Source of the DNA: an uncultured Sporosarcina sp.
GTDB taxonomy: Bacteria; Bacillota; Bacilli; Bacillales_A; Planococcaceae
NCBI GenBank assembly: GCA_947644645.1
Contig: CANSAF010000011.1
Span: 1-62,838, forward strand
Length of the DNA: 62,838 bases
Direction of reading: 5' to 3'
A model generated the notes under the pieces. That model was given only the letters and a program-made list of their open reading frames with translations. It did not search any database and was not told where the DNA came from. The stretch's first letter is position 1. Every line of letters begins with the position of its first letter. Positions 31,736 to 45,639 of this stretch are shown one piece after another. The position numbers and the translations under genes were made by a program.

Positions 31736-33199
31736 ATGAAAAAAGTGCAGAAGAAATGGAACAGCTGGCGTCCCAGAAATAAAGTTATAAGCGCTCTTAT
31801 ACTTCTTTTTATTTTGCTATACATAGGAGAAATCTTATGGCATACATATAAACCGTTGCCGGAAGGCGTTTCTTATGAAGGAGACTTGCATAGAACAGAC
31901 AATATTGAAATGATAACGGATTTAACTTATGCGCAAGATCAAAAAGGGACCAATCGGAAACATGATAATCATATATTTGACGAAGTTTATACATTGATTG
32001 ATGAAGCTGAACAGTTTGTTGTGGTGGATTTCTTTTTGATGGATGGATATTTCGATGAAAAAGAAGATTTCCCGCCAATCGCGGATACCCTCTCTGACAA
32101 GCTTGCCGAGAAAAAGATAAAAAATCCCGATATGCCGGTTGTTTTCATCACCGATCCGCTTAATAAGGGCTATGGCTCCTATGAAACTCCATGGTTCAAG
32201 AAAATGCGTGAAGCCGGGGTAGAAATTATTTACACTGATTTAGCACCACTGCGGGATTCCACGCCGATTTATTCAGGCTTCTACCGATTAATTTTTCAAT
32301 GGTTCGACCATGACGACAAGGGTTGGATTGCCAACGCGATGTCAAGCCAAGCGCCAAAAATGACCTTATCTTCCTATTTGGAACTAATCAACGTGAAAGC
32401 CAACCACCGCAAAGCAGCCGTTTCGGAAAAGGAAGCGGTTATCACATCTTCAAACCCGCATGACGCAAGTGGTTTCCACGGAAATCTTGCTTTTAAAGTA
32501 TCGGGGCCTGTCATAAACGATATTCTTGAGGCAGAAGAAGCGGTGTCGCTCATGTCGGATGGTCCAAAATTACCAAGGGCTGACATTTCCCAGCAAGCTA
32601 ACGGCCAGTATGCTGTACAATATTTGACCGAGAAGAAAATTCTGGACGCCTTGCTTGAAGATCTAGCAGCGACAAAAGCAGGAGATAAAATTTGGATTGG
32701 CATGTTCTTTGTTGCCAAGCGTGACATTGTCAATGCCTTAACAGATGCAGTAAACCGGGGCGTGCAGGTGAATATGATTTTAGATCCAAATGAAAACTCA
32801 TTCGGCCAGGAAAAGTCCGGTCTGCCGAATCGACCGGTTGTGAACGAGCTGCTTGAGGATACAAACGAACAAATCAACATTCGCTGGTACAACACCGTAG
32901 TCGGTCAATACCATACAAAAGCCATCTGGATTCAAACAGCGAAACAAACAATCATTTCAAGCGGTTCTGCCAACTATACGGAACGAACATTGGAGAATTA
33001 CAACCTGGAAAATAACGTACGCATCCTCGCTCCAAATGATAGCGCGCTCACCTTAGATATGGAACAATATTTTAAACGGCTGTGGAAGAATGAAGATGCC
33101 CTCTACACGCTTGATGTGGAAGAATATCAGGATAACCTTTCCTGGTGGCAGCGCTGGATTTACACGGCTCAAAAAGCAACCAAGCTCACCACTTATTAA
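31736..33199 (+). CDS. Membrane-anchored phospholipase-D-like protein
   Basis: 487-residue member of the PLD/cardiolipin-synthase superfamily. A basic N-terminus and one membrane anchor (about residues 17-35) precede two catalytic half sites: HRKAAV in the first and YHTKAIW...GSANYTERT in the second. The second is the clearer HKD motif; the first lacks a clear downstream Asp. AGGGGAGG lies 7 nt before ATG 31736. Base composition is visibly more GC-rich than its neighbours, suggesting transfer. It is followed by a recombinase remnant. Substrate (phospholipid or nucleic acid) is not determinable. Confidence 0.85.
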   Translation: MKKVQKKWNSWRPRNKVISALILLFILLYIGEILWHTYKPLPEGVSYEGDLHRTDNIEMITDLTYAQDQKGTNRKHDNHIFDEVYTLIDEAEQFVVVDFFLMDGYFDEKEDFPPIADTLSDKLAEKKIKNPDMPVVFITDPLNKGYGSYETPWFKKMREAGVEIIYTDLAPLRDSTPIYSGFYRLIFQWFDHDDKGWIANAMSSQAPKMTLSSYLELINVKANHRKAAVSEKEAVITSSNPHDASGFHGNLAFKVSGPVINDILEAEEAVSLMSDGPKLPRADISQQANGQYAVQYLTEKKILDALLEDLAATKAGDKIWIGMFFVAKRDIVNALTDAVNRGVQVNMILDPNENSFGQEKSGLPNRPVVNELLEDTNEQINIRWYNTVVGQYHTKAIWIQTAKQTIISSGSANYTERTLENYNLENNVRILAPNDSALTLDMEQYFKRLWKNEDALYTLDVEEYQDNLSWWQRWIYTAQKATKLTTY

Positions 33200-33207
33200 C
33201 GAAAAAA

Positions 33208-33241
33208 GAGATGCCTCCTAATTGAATATGGCATCTCCTTT
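33208..33241 (+). terminator. Terminator of the phospholipase-D-like gene
   Basis: GAGATGCC (33208-33215) pairs with GGCATCTC (33230-33237), extended by flanking A/T pairs, and is followed by CTTTTTTC. Confidence 0.85.
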
Positions 33242-33351
33242 TTCCCCCCTGAAACATCCCTATATGTATATGAACCTTTAACAAGTAGAGAGTGTCAAAC
33301 CCTTTACAATTTCACTTATACTTCTATTTAAATACATGAAATCATGATAAA

Positions 33352-33666
33352 GTGCAACTTACTAAACTTCTAGCCCAATCTAATATAACAATGGAAGTTT
33401 ATCGCTTAACGATTGATCGTATTGATCAGCAATTAAATACGCTGCTTTCTGAAAAGTACGGGTTAGAAGAATCAAGCTCCAAATCAGAAGGTACAATGCC
33501 AACTGATATCGAACAAGTAAAAAAGATGCTCAATCATTTCCTTCAATTCAATGAACTGACAAGAGAAATGTTAAACCGCCTTGTACATCGAATCGAAATT
33601 AAAGAAGAGGAATCCCGAAAATCTTTTATCGATTTTCAAATGAGTGGCGTTAACTATGTAATTTGA
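33352..33666 (+). pseudogene. C-terminal remnant of a serine site-specific recombinase
   Basis: 104-codon frame whose end (NHFLQFNELTREMLNRLVHR, then IEIKEEE) matches the C-terminal coiled-coil/zinc-ribbon tail of large serine recombinases. The catalytic and DNA-binding domains are missing; stop codons lie just upstream in frame, and no ribosome-binding site precedes the GTG. It is therefore a truncated relic of an integrated element rather than a functional gene. It sits next to the GC-shifted phospholipase-D-like gene, so both may have come with the same insertion. Confidence 0.7.
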
Positions 33667-33702
33667 AAAGCTCGCCTTCAAAAAATCAAACGACGAGCTT
33701 TT
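33666..33702. terminator. Bidirectional terminator before rlmCD
   Basis: Stem AAAAGCTCG / CGAGCTTTT (33666-33674 and 33694-33702). T-runs follow on both strands, so it can end the minus-strand rlmCD and any plus-strand transcript. Confidence 0.75.
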
Positions 33703-33709
33703 CTATTTA

Positions 33710-35074
33710 TTATATTTTTCTTAACCACGCAACACACTCCACATGACTACTATGCGGGAACATATCTACTGGCTGCACTTCCTCTGTACGATACCCGCCG
33801 TCTTCAAGAATTCTTAAATCCCTTGCCAACGTTGCTGGGTTACAGGATACATATACAATTCTGCCTGGTTTATGCGTTAAGATCGTGTTCAGCAGTTGTT
33901 CATCGCATCCTTTTCTTGGTGGATCGACAACCAGCACATCGAATTTCTTTCCAGACTTATACCAGTTTGGAATGACAACTTCTGCTGGGCCTGCTTCAAA
34001 ATAAGCATTTTCAATATGATTTAATTCGGCATTTCTTTTTGCGTCTTCAATTGCTTGAGGCACAATTTCAACACCGTATACTTCTTTCGCTTGCTTCGCT
34101 AAAAATAAAGAGATTGTGCCAATGCCGCAATAAGCATCAATCACAGTTTCGTCCCCTGTTAACTGTGCGTATTCAAGCGCTTGTCCGTATAATACTTCTG
34201 TTTGCTCAGGGTTTATTTGATAAAATGAGCGCGCTGAAATTTCGAATTGTGTATCGCCAATTTTATCTACAATGACAGGTTTTCCGTATAATAAAATTGT
34301 TTCTTCACCGAAAATCACATTCGTCTTTTTAGAATTCACATTTAGCATAATTGACGTGACATCTGGGACAACAGTTTTTACGACATCAATGATAGCTTCT
34401 TTTTGCGCTAAATTTTTCGTACGTGTGACGAGTACGACCATTACTTCACCAGTCGCACGCGCTTTTCGGACGACAAGATGACGCAGCATACCACGATGCT
34501 TCACTTCGTCATATGCATGAAGCCCTAATTCGTGAAGTTTGTGTTTAATTGTTGCCATTAATGCATCCGCTTCTTCAGTTTGAATGATACATTGATCGGT
34601 ATCTACGATGTCATGCGTTCTTGTTTCATAAAAACCCGCAATCGTCTTGCCATTACGTTCGCTGAAAGGGATTTGAGATTTATTGCGGTAACGCCAAGGA
34701 TTGTCCATTCCTTTTACTGGATGAACAGGAACATGCGGCAGTTTTCCAATGCGATCCATCACATCACGCACTGTTTTTCGTTTTTGAACAAGTTGTCCTT
34801 CATAAGACAAATGTTGCAGCTGACAACCGCCACAGTCCCAAAATACAGGACAAGGTGGTTCAATACGATCCGGAGAAGCTTTCTTCACGTCAATCAGCTT
34901 CGCAAAACCGTACTTTTTATTCGTCTTTGTTACTTGCACTTCTACTTCTTCTCCCGGCAATACATTGGGGATAAATAGTGGATATCCTTCCACTTTTGCA
35001 ACGCCAGCACCGTCATGCGTTAAGTCTTCAACAGAAACAGTTAAGCGGTCATTTTTATTTACAGTATAAGCCAT
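33710..35074 (-). CDS. rlmCD: 23S rRNA (uracil-5-)-methyltransferase RlmCD
   Basis: 454-residue TrmA-family enzyme; in B. subtilis the orthologue (YefA) methylates U747 and U1939 of 23S rRNA. N-terminal TRAM domain, iron-sulfur cysteines [10 protein letters not shown] plus TDQCII, SAM motif [24 protein letters not shown] and catalytic SCNPATL. GGAGG lies 8 nt before ATG 35074; the extra MEEKR codons overlap that site. The position beside dgkB and gatCAB matches B. subtilis, which supports orthology over the copy at 29.9 kb. Confidence 0.92.
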   Translation of the reverse strand: MAYTVNKNDRLTVSVEDLTHDGAGVAKVEGYPLFIPNVLPGEEVEVQVTKTNKKYGFAKLIDVKKASPDRIEPPCPVFWDCGGCQLQHLSYEGQLVQKRKTVRDVMDRIGKLPHVPVHPVKGMDNPWRYRNKSQIPFSERNGKTIAGFYETRTHDIVDTDQCIIQTEEADALMATIKHKLHELGLHAYDEVKHRGMLRHLVVRKARATGEVMVVLVTRTKNLAQKEAIIDVVKTVVPDVTSIMLNVNSKKTNVIFGEETILLYGKPVIVDKIGDTQFEISARSFYQINPEQTEVLYGQALEYAQLTGDETVIDAYCGIGTISLFLAKQAKEVYGVEIVPQAIEDAKRNAELNHIENAYFEAGPAEVVIPNWYKSGKKFDVLVVDPPRKGCDEQLLNTILTHKPGRIVYVSCNPATLARDLRILEDGGYRTEEVQPVDMFPHSSHVECVAWLRKI

Positions 35075-35184
35075 TCTTTTTTCCTCCAAATTTCATCTAC
35101 CTTTAGTTTAGCACGCGGCGCATGAAAATACAGGCAAACTTATCCGAAGCTGTCCGTATACTTATGCACTATAAGTTTCAACAC

Positions 35185-35213
35185 TTGCGAATTTAAGGAA
35201 TATTTAGTACAAT
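35185..35213 (+). promoter_or_regulatory. Predicted sigma-A promoter of the Nudix gene
   Basis: TTGCGA, a 17-bp spacer and TACAAT, about 28 bp before the start codon. Confidence 0.6.
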
Positions 35214-35241
35214 GTGAAATACAAAAAGGTGGCGATAGATA

Positions 35242-35673
35242 GTGGATATTAACAGGAAAGTACTTGCTTATATTACGAACGGAGAAGAACCGAACTTGGA
35301 GCTTCTTGTTTTTAGGCAAGAACGAGACGGAGAACAAGATTTTAGAGTACCTGGGGGAACAATCGAAAAAGATGAACTCATTATCGATGCGCTGTACCGG
35401 CAAATCCAAGAAGAAACAGGACTAAAAAAGGAACAACTTGAGTTTCTTGGCAAAGTAAATAAAACAAATTTTTTCCCCGAAGACAGAGAAAAAGTTTATG
35501 AGCGCACGATTTTTCATCTTTCCTTCATTGGAGATCCTCCGAAAGCATGGGAACATCGAGTAACTGGAGATAACACCTACAAAAACAGTACATTTTACCT
35601 TCGATTCATCCCAATCAAAAAACTACCCGATCTTGCAAGTAACCAAGGACAAAGTATTCCTTTAATGATGTAA
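35242..35673 (+). CDS. Nudix hydrolase
   Basis: 143-residue cytosolic pyrophosphohydrolase. The Nudix box runs from GGTIEKDE to YRQIQEETGL and fits Gx5Ex7REUxEExGU except that the first Glu of REU is Gln; the metal-binding EE pair is kept. GTG start with AAAGGTGG 10 nt upstream. The substrate of such small Nudix proteins (modified nucleotides, sugar nucleotides) cannot be predicted. The divergent partner rlmCD shares only the promoter region. Confidence 0.9.
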   Translation: MDINRKVLAYITNGEEPNLELLVFRQERDGEQDFRVPGGTIEKDELIIDALYRQIQEETGLKKEQLEFLGKVNKTNFFPEDREKVYERTIFHLSFIGDPPKAWEHRVTGDNTYKNSTFYLRFIPIKKLPDLASNQGQSIPLMM

Positions 35674-35675
35674 AA

Positions 35676-35722
35676 GGAGGCTGCCTTGAAAGTCCAGTTG
35701 ACTTTCAGGGCGCCTCTCTTTT
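35676..35722 (+). terminator. Terminator of the Nudix gene
   Basis: GGAGGCTGCCTTGAAAGT pairs with ACTTTCAGGGCGCCTC, with one bulged T, and is followed by TCTTTTTG. It also faces dgkB, which converges. Confidence 0.88.
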
Positions 35723-35744
35723 TGTCTATCATGTGTTTATATCT

Positions 35745-36656
35745 TTATACACGATCTTGTGGACGTAATTCCTCAACAGGCGCATACATCTCAACATGGC
35801 GATATAAGTTTTCAAATGTCGCCGGCAACACACCGCCGTATTCCCCGTCTAAATTCAGTAAAACTTTTTCAGGTGATGTCACTGTAATTTTCTCTGCTTT
35901 TGCAGAAATGACAAGTGGGTCATCTAAATGTTCACCGCGAAGTGCTAATGTAACAATGCGAATAAACTCTGCAATATTACATTTTTTCAAAATAAGCAAT
36001 GTAAATTTACCGTCATTTAAACTCGATTCAGGCGCTAATTTTTCAAAACCGCCAACAGAATTTGTTAAACCAACGAGAAACATCATCGCTTCATCATCAA
36101 AAACTTCACCATCATATTCAATGCGAACATGTGATGAATTAATCGATGGTAGCATTTCAATTCCTTTTAAATAATAAGCAAGTTGCCCGAGCACTGTTTT
36201 TAACTTACTCGGCACATCGTATGTGAGTTCAGTTAATCGACCTCCACCTGCAATATTAATAAAATGACGGTCATTCATTAAACCGACGTCTACCGGAATT
36301 GAGTCTCCTTGTAAAATAATATCTACAGCACCATCAATGTCCCTAGGAATTTTTAATGCTCTTGCGAAGTCATTTGTCGTTCCCATCGGAATGAGTCCAA
36401 TTTTCGGGCGTTTTTCAAATGGGCTAACGCCAGCAATCACTTCATTTAACGTACCATCTCCCCCGACTGCTACGACAAGGTCAAATTCACGTTCTACTGC
36501 CTGTTTAGCAGCTACAGTTGCATCGCCTTCGCCAGTTGTTGCATGACAAGAGGTTTCATAACCGGCTCTTTCAAACTTCTCCAATACTTCACCGATATGC
36601 CTCCGAAAAACTTCTCGTCCAGCTGTCGGGTTATAAATGATTCGTGCACGTTTCAT
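35745..36656 (-). CDS. dgkB: Diacylglycerol kinase DgkB
   Basis: Soluble lipid kinase recycling diacylglycerol (from lipoteichoic acid synthesis) to phosphatidic acid. The 303-residue protein carries the DAGK catalytic signature VVAVGGDGTLNEVIAG, the early RIIYNPTAG and GLIPMGTTNDFAR. The ATG at 36656 follows AAAGGGA; the longer frame to 36680 is less likely. It sits between rlmCD and gatB as in B. subtilis (yerQ). Confidence 0.95.
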   Translation of the reverse strand: MKRARIIYNPTAGREVFRRHIGEVLEKFERAGYETSCHATTGEGDATVAAKQAVEREFDLVVAVGGDGTLNEVIAGVSPFEKRPKIGLIPMGTTNDFARALKIPRDIDGAVDIILQGDSIPVDVGLMNDRHFINIAGGGRLTELTYDVPSKLKTVLGQLAYYLKGIEMLPSINSSHVRIEYDGEVFDDEAMMFLVGLTNSVGGFEKLAPESSLNDGKFTLLILKKCNIAEFIRIVTLALRGEHLDDPLVISAKAEKITVTSPEKVLLNLDGEYGGVLPATFENLYRHVEMYAPVEELRPQDRV

Positions 36657-36820
36657 AAGCGTAATCCCTTTCCTTCTCACTTATCAAATCTATTTTATCC
36701 TGTAAAAGAACCGATTGTTTCGGGCAACAGGATGTTGGTCACTTTATCAGACAATTTTTTCATTCATCTTTTATTGTACGTTTTCATCATACATGATTCA
36801 ACTTTCGCGTTTTCTTCCAT

Positions 36821-36856
36821 AAGAAAAACGCCCTACCTACTAGATAGGACGTCTTG
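36821..36856 (-). terminator. Terminator of the gatCAB operon
   Basis: Minus-strand ACGTCCTA pairs with TAGGGCGT around TCTAGTAGG and is followed by TTTTCTT, just after the gatB stop. Confidence 0.75.
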
Positions 36857-36862
36857 TATTCA

Positions 36863-38293
36863 TTAATGTTTCGCAATTTCCTCAGCAAGAATTTTATTAA
36901 CAAGCTGTGGATTCGCTTGACCTTTGGAAACTTTCATCACCTGTCCGACTAAGAAACCAAGTGCACGGCCTTTTCCTTCTTTAAAGTCAACGATTGATTG
37001 TGGGTTCGCTTCTAGTACTTCCGTAACCATTGTGCGTAAAGCACCTTCATCAGAAATTTGTACAAGCCCTTTTGCTTTTACAATTTCTTCAGCGTTTCCA
37101 CCATTTTCGATTAGTTCTTTAAAGACTTTCTTCGCAATTTTAGATGAAATCGTACCATCTTGGATTAATTTAATCATGCTCGTTAATCCTTCTGGTGTTA
37201 AGGCTGTTTCACCTAGTTCTTTTTGTTCTGCGTTCATATAAGCAGATACTTCACCCATTAACCAGTTTGAAGCAAGTTTTGCATCTGCGCCTGCTGACAC
37301 TGTCGCTTCGAAAAAGTCCGACATGGCTTTTGTTAATGTTAATACCATCGCGTCATATGCTGGTAAACCAAGATCTTTGATATAACGTTCTTTACGTGCA
37401 TCTGGAAGCTCAGGAATTTCCGCGCGAATGCGTGCTTTCCAGTCTTCATCGATATGAATTTCAGGTAAGTCTGGATCTGAGATGAAACGGTAATCGGCTA
37501 CGCCGCCTTTAATACGCATTAAATCAGTTTTACCTGTTGCTTCGTTATAACGACGTGTTTCTTGTTGAATCACACCACCAGCAAGTAATACATCTTCTTG
37601 ACGTTTTACTTCGTCAATAATTCCACGACGTACATAGTTAAATGAGTTTAAGTTTTTCAACTCTGTTTTCGTACCGAATTCTTTCTGACCACGTGGACGA
37701 ATAGAAATATTCGCATCACAACGTAGAGATCCTTCTTCCATACGAACATCAGAAACACCTGTATACTCAATAATTGCTTTTAGTTTTTCTAAATAAGCAT
37801 ATGCTTCTTCTGCAGAGCTAATATCTGGTTCAGAAACAATTTCAATTAATGGCGTTCCTTGACGGTTTAAGTCGACAAGAGAATACCCTTTATCTGTATG
37901 CGTTAATTTACCCGCATCTTCTTCTAAGTGAATGCGCGTAATACCGATTTTCTTCTTCTTACCATCTACTTCAATTTCGACCCAACCATGTTCTCCAATT
38001 GGACGATCTTCTTGTGAAATTTGGTAAGCTTTCGGATTATCCGGATAGTAATAATGTTTACGGTCAAAATGCATGACATCTGCGATTTGACAGTTTAATG
38101 CCATTGCTGCTTTCATCCCAAAATCAACAACTGACTTATTTAATACCGGCAGTACACCTGGGTATGCAAGGTCTGTTGCATGAATATTCGTATTTGGTTC
38201 CGCGCCGAAATGAGATGGCGCAGGTGAAAAGATTTTTGTGTTTGTTTTTAATTCGACATGTACTTCAAGTCCAATTACTGTTTCGAAGTTCAT
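36863..38293 (-). CDS. gatB: Asp/Glu-tRNA amidotransferase subunit B
   Basis: tRNA-binding and kinase subunit of GatCAB, which converts Glu-tRNA(Gln) and Asp-tRNA(Asn) to the amide forms. 476 residues with the opening [32 protein letters not shown] and [14 protein letters not shown], then the helical and tail domain (YqeY-like) at the C-terminus. AAGGAGG precedes the ATG; the gene begins 2 nt after gatA ends. Last gene of the gatC-A-B operon. Confidence 0.97.
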   Translation of the reverse strand: MNFETVIGLEVHVELKTNTKIFSPAPSHFGAEPNTNIHATDLAYPGVLPVLNKSVVDFGMKAAMALNCQIADVMHFDRKHYYYPDNPKAYQISQEDRPIGEHGWVEIEVDGKKKKIGITRIHLEEDAGKLTHTDKGYSLVDLNRQGTPLIEIVSEPDISSAEEAYAYLEKLKAIIEYTGVSDVRMEEGSLRCDANISIRPRGQKEFGTKTELKNLNSFNYVRRGIIDEVKRQEDVLLAGGVIQQETRRYNEATGKTDLMRIKGGVADYRFISDPDLPEIHIDEDWKARIRAEIPELPDARKERYIKDLGLPAYDAMVLTLTKAMSDFFEATVSAGADAKLASNWLMGEVSAYMNAEQKELGETALTPEGLTSMIKLIQDGTISSKIAKKVFKELIENGGNAEEIVKAKGLVQISDEGALRTMVTEVLEANPQSIVDFKEGKGRALGFLVGQVMKVSKGQANPQLVNKILAEEIAKH

Positions 38294-38295
38294 AA

Positions 38296-39759
38296 TTAGT
38301 TTTCCTCCTTTACTTCTGGAGTGCGTTTATGAAAGTCTGTTGCTTGTTCAAACGCATGTGCAACTTTATAAATCGTCGCCTCATCGAAATGATTTCCGAT
38401 AATTTGTAAACCAAGTGGTAAACCTTCTGCAAATCCACATGGAACAGAAATTGCCGGTACACCTGCAAGGTTAATTGGTGTTGTTAAAATATCGCTCATA
38501 TATTTTGTAACGATATCTGCTTCTTCAGCACCTAATGCCATTGCTGTCGTTGGTGCAGCTGGACTAATCAGTACATCGTATTTTTTAAATGCATTTTGGA
38601 AATCTTGTGCAACGAGCATTCTAGCGCGTTGAGATTTTTTATACACATCGTCATAATGTCCAGCGCCTAATGTATACGTACCCAGTAAAATACGACGTTT
38701 AACGTCTGGGCCAAATGCTTCTGCACGTGACTTTCTATAAATCTCATCTAAGTTTTTAGCGTTTTCTGAACGGTAACCATAATGTACACCATCATAACGT
38801 GCAAGTACTGAAGATGCTTCTGCCGATGTGATGAAATAATAAGCTGGTAAAGCATATTCAGAATGTGGAAGAGAAACTTCTTCAACAATTGCCCCTAAAG
38901 ATTCCAAGACTTTTAATGCTTCAAGTGTTGCTGTTTTCGCTTCTTCGCTTACACCTTCACCTAAATACTCTGTTGGAACTCCAATTTTCAGTCCTTTAAT
39001 ATCACCTGTTAATGCCGCTTTATAGTTTGGCACTTCAATTGGTGATGATGATGAATCTTTGGCATCTAATCCCGCAAGAATTTGTAAAAGCAATGCGTTA
39101 TCTTCAACTGTACGCGTCATTGGACCGATTTGGTCGAATGATGGTGCAAGTGCGATTAAACCTGAACGTGAAACACGTCCATATGTTGGTTTTAAACCGA
39201 CAATTCCACAAAAAGCAGCTGGTTGACGAATTGAACCGCCTGTATCTGATCCAAGTGCAAATGGGACTTGACCTGCAGCAACTGCAGCAGCAGAACCACC
39301 AGAAGAACCACCTGGTACACGGTTAAGATCCCATGGATTTTTTGTCGTTTTAAAAACTGATGTTTCTGTTGTAGAACCCATTGCGAATTCATCTAAATTT
39401 AATTTACCAACAGAAACCATACCTGCAGCATTTAATTTTTCAACAATTGTCGCGTCATAAACAGGCACAAAATCTTCCAACATACGGCTTGCTGCTGTAG
39501 TTGTGATTCCTTTTGTCACGATATTGTCTTTAATGCCAATTGGTAAACCGAAAAGAGGTCCTCTGTTTTCCATCGGCTCTTGGTCTAATTGTTCTGCACG
39601 ATTTAGCGCTACTTCTTTGTTTAACGAAATAAACGCTTGTACATCATCATCTGTTTTTTCAATACGCGCATATGATGCTTCTGTTAGTTCTTTAACGGAA
39701 ACTTCTTTATTATGTAGCAGTTCTTGAAGTTCTGCTGTCGTTTTATTTAAAATTGTCAT
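38296..39759 (-). CDS. gatA: Asp/Glu-tRNA amidotransferase subunit A
   Basis: Glutaminase subunit of GatCAB; releases ammonia from glutamine. The amidase signature [20 protein letters not shown] with catalytic Ser-cisSer-Lys residues is intact; 487 residues is the normal length. Two adjacent ATGs follow AAGGAGG; the second (39759, MTILNKT) has the better spacing. The frame extending to 39834 runs into the gatC region and is not used. Confidence 0.97.
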   Translation of the reverse strand: MTILNKTTAELQELLHNKEVSVKELTEASYARIEKTDDDVQAFISLNKEVALNRAEQLDQEPMENRGPLFGLPIGIKDNIVTKGITTTAASRMLEDFVPVYDATIVEKLNAAGMVSVGKLNLDEFAMGSTTETSVFKTTKNPWDLNRVPGGSSGGSAAAVAAGQVPFALGSDTGGSIRQPAAFCGIVGLKPTYGRVSRSGLIALAPSFDQIGPMTRTVEDNALLLQILAGLDAKDSSSSPIEVPNYKAALTGDIKGLKIGVPTEYLGEGVSEEAKTATLEALKVLESLGAIVEEVSLPHSEYALPAYYFITSAEASSVLARYDGVHYGYRSENAKNLDEIYRKSRAEAFGPDVKRRILLGTYTLGAGHYDDVYKKSQRARMLVAQDFQNAFKKYDVLISPAAPTTAMALGAEEADIVTKYMSDILTTPINLAGVPAISVPCGFAEGLPLGLQIIGNHFDEATIYKVAHAFEQATDFHKRTPEVKEEN

Positions 39760-39778
39760 CATTTTTCCTCCTTGTACA

Positions 39779-40072
39779 TCATTCTGAAAGGATTGTTGGT
39801 ACTTTAATTTCACCGTCTTGGTGTTCTTTTGCACCTTTTAACATTTCTTCACGGTCAAGTACATCCGCAACAACGTCTTCACGCATCACGTTTACTTGCT
39901 GTAGGGCATGTGTCATCGGCTCAACACCATCTGTATTTAACTCATTTAGTTTATCTGCATACGCCATAAACGCCGATAAATCTTGTGCATACATTTCTAC
40001 TTCTTCATCTGTCAGCTCTAACATTGCAAGTTCTGCAACGGATAATAATTCTTCTTTAGTAACTTTCGACAT
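39779..40072 (-). CDS. gatC: Asp/Glu-tRNA amidotransferase subunit C
   Basis: 97-residue stabilising subunit that wraps around GatA. Typical start [20 protein letters not shown] and the proline-rich end [24 protein letters not shown] precedes the ATG. First gene of the gat operon, 66 nt below the camS stop. Confidence 0.95.
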   Translation of the reverse strand: MSKVTKEELLSVAELAMLELTDEEVEMYAQDLSAFMAYADKLNELNTDGVEPMTHALQQVNVMREDVVADVLDREEMLKGAKEHQDGEIKVPTILSE

Positions 40073-40138
40073 GATAATTCCTCCTTGTCATTTAATCGCC
40101 TCTTTAATCATAGCATTGTCGAAAAGTGATGGAAAGAT

Positions 40139-43328
<3,190 letters not shown>

Positions 43329-43364
43329 GTTTTCCTATTCATTCTCAACAAGCGCTTGTCCCGA

Positions 43365-45596
43365 TTAACCTTTTTCAATCGGCGCAAATTTCGCAAGTAG
43401 ACGTTTAATACCTACTGGATCTGGAAAGGCAATATCTAATTCCATATCATCCCCGGTGCCGTTTGTACTGACAACCATGCCTGTTCCCCACTTTTTATGG
43501 ACCGCTTTATCACCTACACGCCAGCCCAGCTTTTCACCGCCACTCACCGTATAACCTGGTCTTTTCACAGCTGGACGTCTCGCTGCAACTTGTGGGCGCG
43601 CACGCATGCCACCATTAAATGAAGATCCACCTTCTGATAAGTCTTCAACAATGTCCGCAGAAATTTCTCCAATAAATCTAGAAGGCTGGTTATAGCTTGA
43701 GCGTCCGAATAACATTCTATAACGTGCAGATGTTAAATAAAGCTTTTGTTCGGCACGAGTGATACCAACATACGCAAGTCGCCTTTCTTCCTCCATCTCA
43801 TCGTCATCATGCATCGAACGCGCATGTGGGAAGACATTTTCTTCCATACCGATAATGAAAACAACTGGATATTCAAGCCCTTTTGCACCATGCATCGTCA
43901 TTAATACGACTTTTTCAGCTTCTTTATTTTCTTCTTTATCTAATGAATCAATATCCGCAATCAATGCCAAATCTGTTAAAAAGGCAACGAGTGATTGATC
44001 TTCATCTTCAGAACGTTTTTCAAATGCTTGCGTAACTGATAAAAATTCTTCAATATTTTCCAAACGACTTTCTGACTCAATTGTTTTTTCTTTCTTCAAC
44101 ATTGCACGGTAACCCGTTTTATCAAGCACTTCTTCTACCAGTTCAGAGACTGATAAATACTCTTGCATTTTCGTAAAGTTTTTAATCATTTCATAGAATT
44201 TAGCTGTTTCATTTGCCGCACGCGCTGATAATCCCATGAAATCTAATTCTTGTAAGGAATCATAAATCGAGCGATCATGCATAATCGCAAACGTCGCCAT
44301 TTTTTCAAACGAAGTTGCACCGATGCCACGTTTCGGTTCGTTAATAATTCGACTTAAAGCTAAATCATCTTCATTGTTCGCAATTAAACGTAAGTAAGCC
44401 AGTAAGTCTTTAATTTCTTTTCGGTCATAGAACTTTGTGCCGCCAACGATTGTATAATCAATATTCGACTTCACAAGAAACTCTTCTATCACACGTGACT
44501 GTGCATTCGTACGATAAAGAATTGCAAACTGGTCTAGCGTCAGTCTTTCTTCTTGCTGCAATTCTAAAATTTTACTCACAACAAACTGCGCTTCTGATTT
44601 TTCATCGCTCGCTTTATAAACATAAATCGGATCACCTTCGTCATTATCCGTTCGAAGTTTTTTATCGTAGCGAGAGCGATTATTTAAAATGACATCATTG
44701 GCTGCTTGTAAAACATGTTTTGTAGAACGATAATTTTGCTCAAGTAAAATGACTTCAGCATTTTGATAATCTTTTTCGAAAGACAAAATATTACCAATAT
44801 CAGCACCGCGCCATCTATAAATCGACTGGTCTGAATCCCCTACTACACAAAGATTTTTATGTTTCGCAGCTAATAAATTTACTAATTGATACTGTGCATT
44901 GTTCGTATCTTGGTACTCATCCACGTGAATATAATGAAATTTGTTTTGATAAAATTCTAGCACTTCAGGTACTTTTTCGAATAACACGAGCGTTTTCATA
45001 ATTAAATCATCAAAATCAAGTGACTGATTTTGACGTAGCTTTTTCGCATAAGCTTCGTATACATCTGCAATTTTTCGCTCATATGGATTTTGATTGTTCA
45101 TCAATTCACGGTATTTCTTTTCATCAATACATTCGTTTTTCGCATCACTAATTGCGCCGAGCATTACCCGCGGCTCATATTGTTTTGGATCTAAATTCAA
45201 TTCTTTTAATACTTGTTTAATCGCCGTTAATTGGTCTGCTGTGTCAAGAATTGAAAAGCTCTTTGCATAGCCAATCTGGTCAATATTTCGGCGTAAAATG
45301 CGTACGCACATGGAGTGGAAAGTCGATACCCACATCCGTTCCCCTGTTCCCGCGCCGAGTAAGCCGTCAATTCTTTCACGCATTTCTCTTGCTGCTTTAT
45401 TGGTAAACGTAATCGCTAAAATATTCGATGGATACATTTTCTTTTCAACGATTAAATAAGCAATTCGATGCGTTAATACCCGCGTTTTCCCCGAACCAGC
45501 ACCCGCCATAATGAGCAAAGGTCCTTCTGTTGTTTGCACAGCACGTGCTTGTTCAGGATTCATCCCTTTTAATAAGTTTTCCGCTATTGATTTCAT
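43365..45596 (-). CDS. pcrA: ATP-dependent DNA helicase PcrA
   Basis: Essential UvrD/Rep-type 3'-5' helicase used in repair and rolling-circle replication. 743 residues. Motif [10 protein letters not shown] near residues 32-40, motif Ia [11 protein letters not shown], motif [10 protein letters not shown], motif [19 protein letters not shown], motif IV EQNYRS, motif [15 protein letters not shown] and motif [16 protein letters not shown]. The C-terminal tail ends in the Tudor-like RNA-polymerase-interacting segment ([16 protein letters not shown]). AAAGGGCGG precedes the ATG; pcrB lies 44 nt upstream. Confidence 0.97.
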   Translation of the reverse strand: MKSIAENLLKGMNPEQARAVQTTEGPLLIMAGAGSGKTRVLTHRIAYLIVEKKMYPSNILAITFTNKAAREMRERIDGLLGAGTGERMWVSTFHSMCVRILRRNIDQIGYAKSFSILDTADQLTAIKQVLKELNLDPKQYEPRVMLGAISDAKNECIDEKKYRELMNNQNPYERKIADVYEAYAKKLRQNQSLDFDDLIMKTLVLFEKVPEVLEFYQNKFHYIHVDEYQDTNNAQYQLVNLLAAKHKNLCVVGDSDQSIYRWRGADIGNILSFEKDYQNAEVILLEQNYRSTKHVLQAANDVILNNRSRYDKKLRTDNDEGDPIYVYKASDEKSEAQFVVSKILELQQEERLTLDQFAILYRTNAQSRVIEEFLVKSNIDYTIVGGTKFYDRKEIKDLLAYLRLIANNEDDLALSRIINEPKRGIGATSFEKMATFAIMHDRSIYDSLQELDFMGLSARAANETAKFYEMIKNFTKMQEYLSVSELVEEVLDKTGYRAMLKKEKTIESESRLENIEEFLSVTQAFEKRSEDEDQSLVAFLTDLALIADIDSLDKEENKEAEKVVLMTMHGAKGLEYPVVFIIGMEENVFPHARSMHDDDEMEEERRLAYVGITRAEQKLYLTSARYRMLFGRSSYNQPSRFIGEISADIVEDLSEGGSSFNGGMRARPQVAARRPAVKRPGYTVSGGEKLGWRVGDKAVHKKWGTGMVVSTNGTGDDMELDIAFPDPVGIKRLLAKFAPIEKG

Positions 45597-45639
45597 TCAT
45601 AACCGCCCTTTCGGAACATTTGTTCTTTCATTATACCTC

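Noticed and set aside
31638-31739. 33-codon Cys-containing peptide overlapping the phospholipase-D-like start
   Set aside because: The ATGA overlap is suggestive, but no ribosome-binding site precedes it and the composition is ordinary; kept only as a note.
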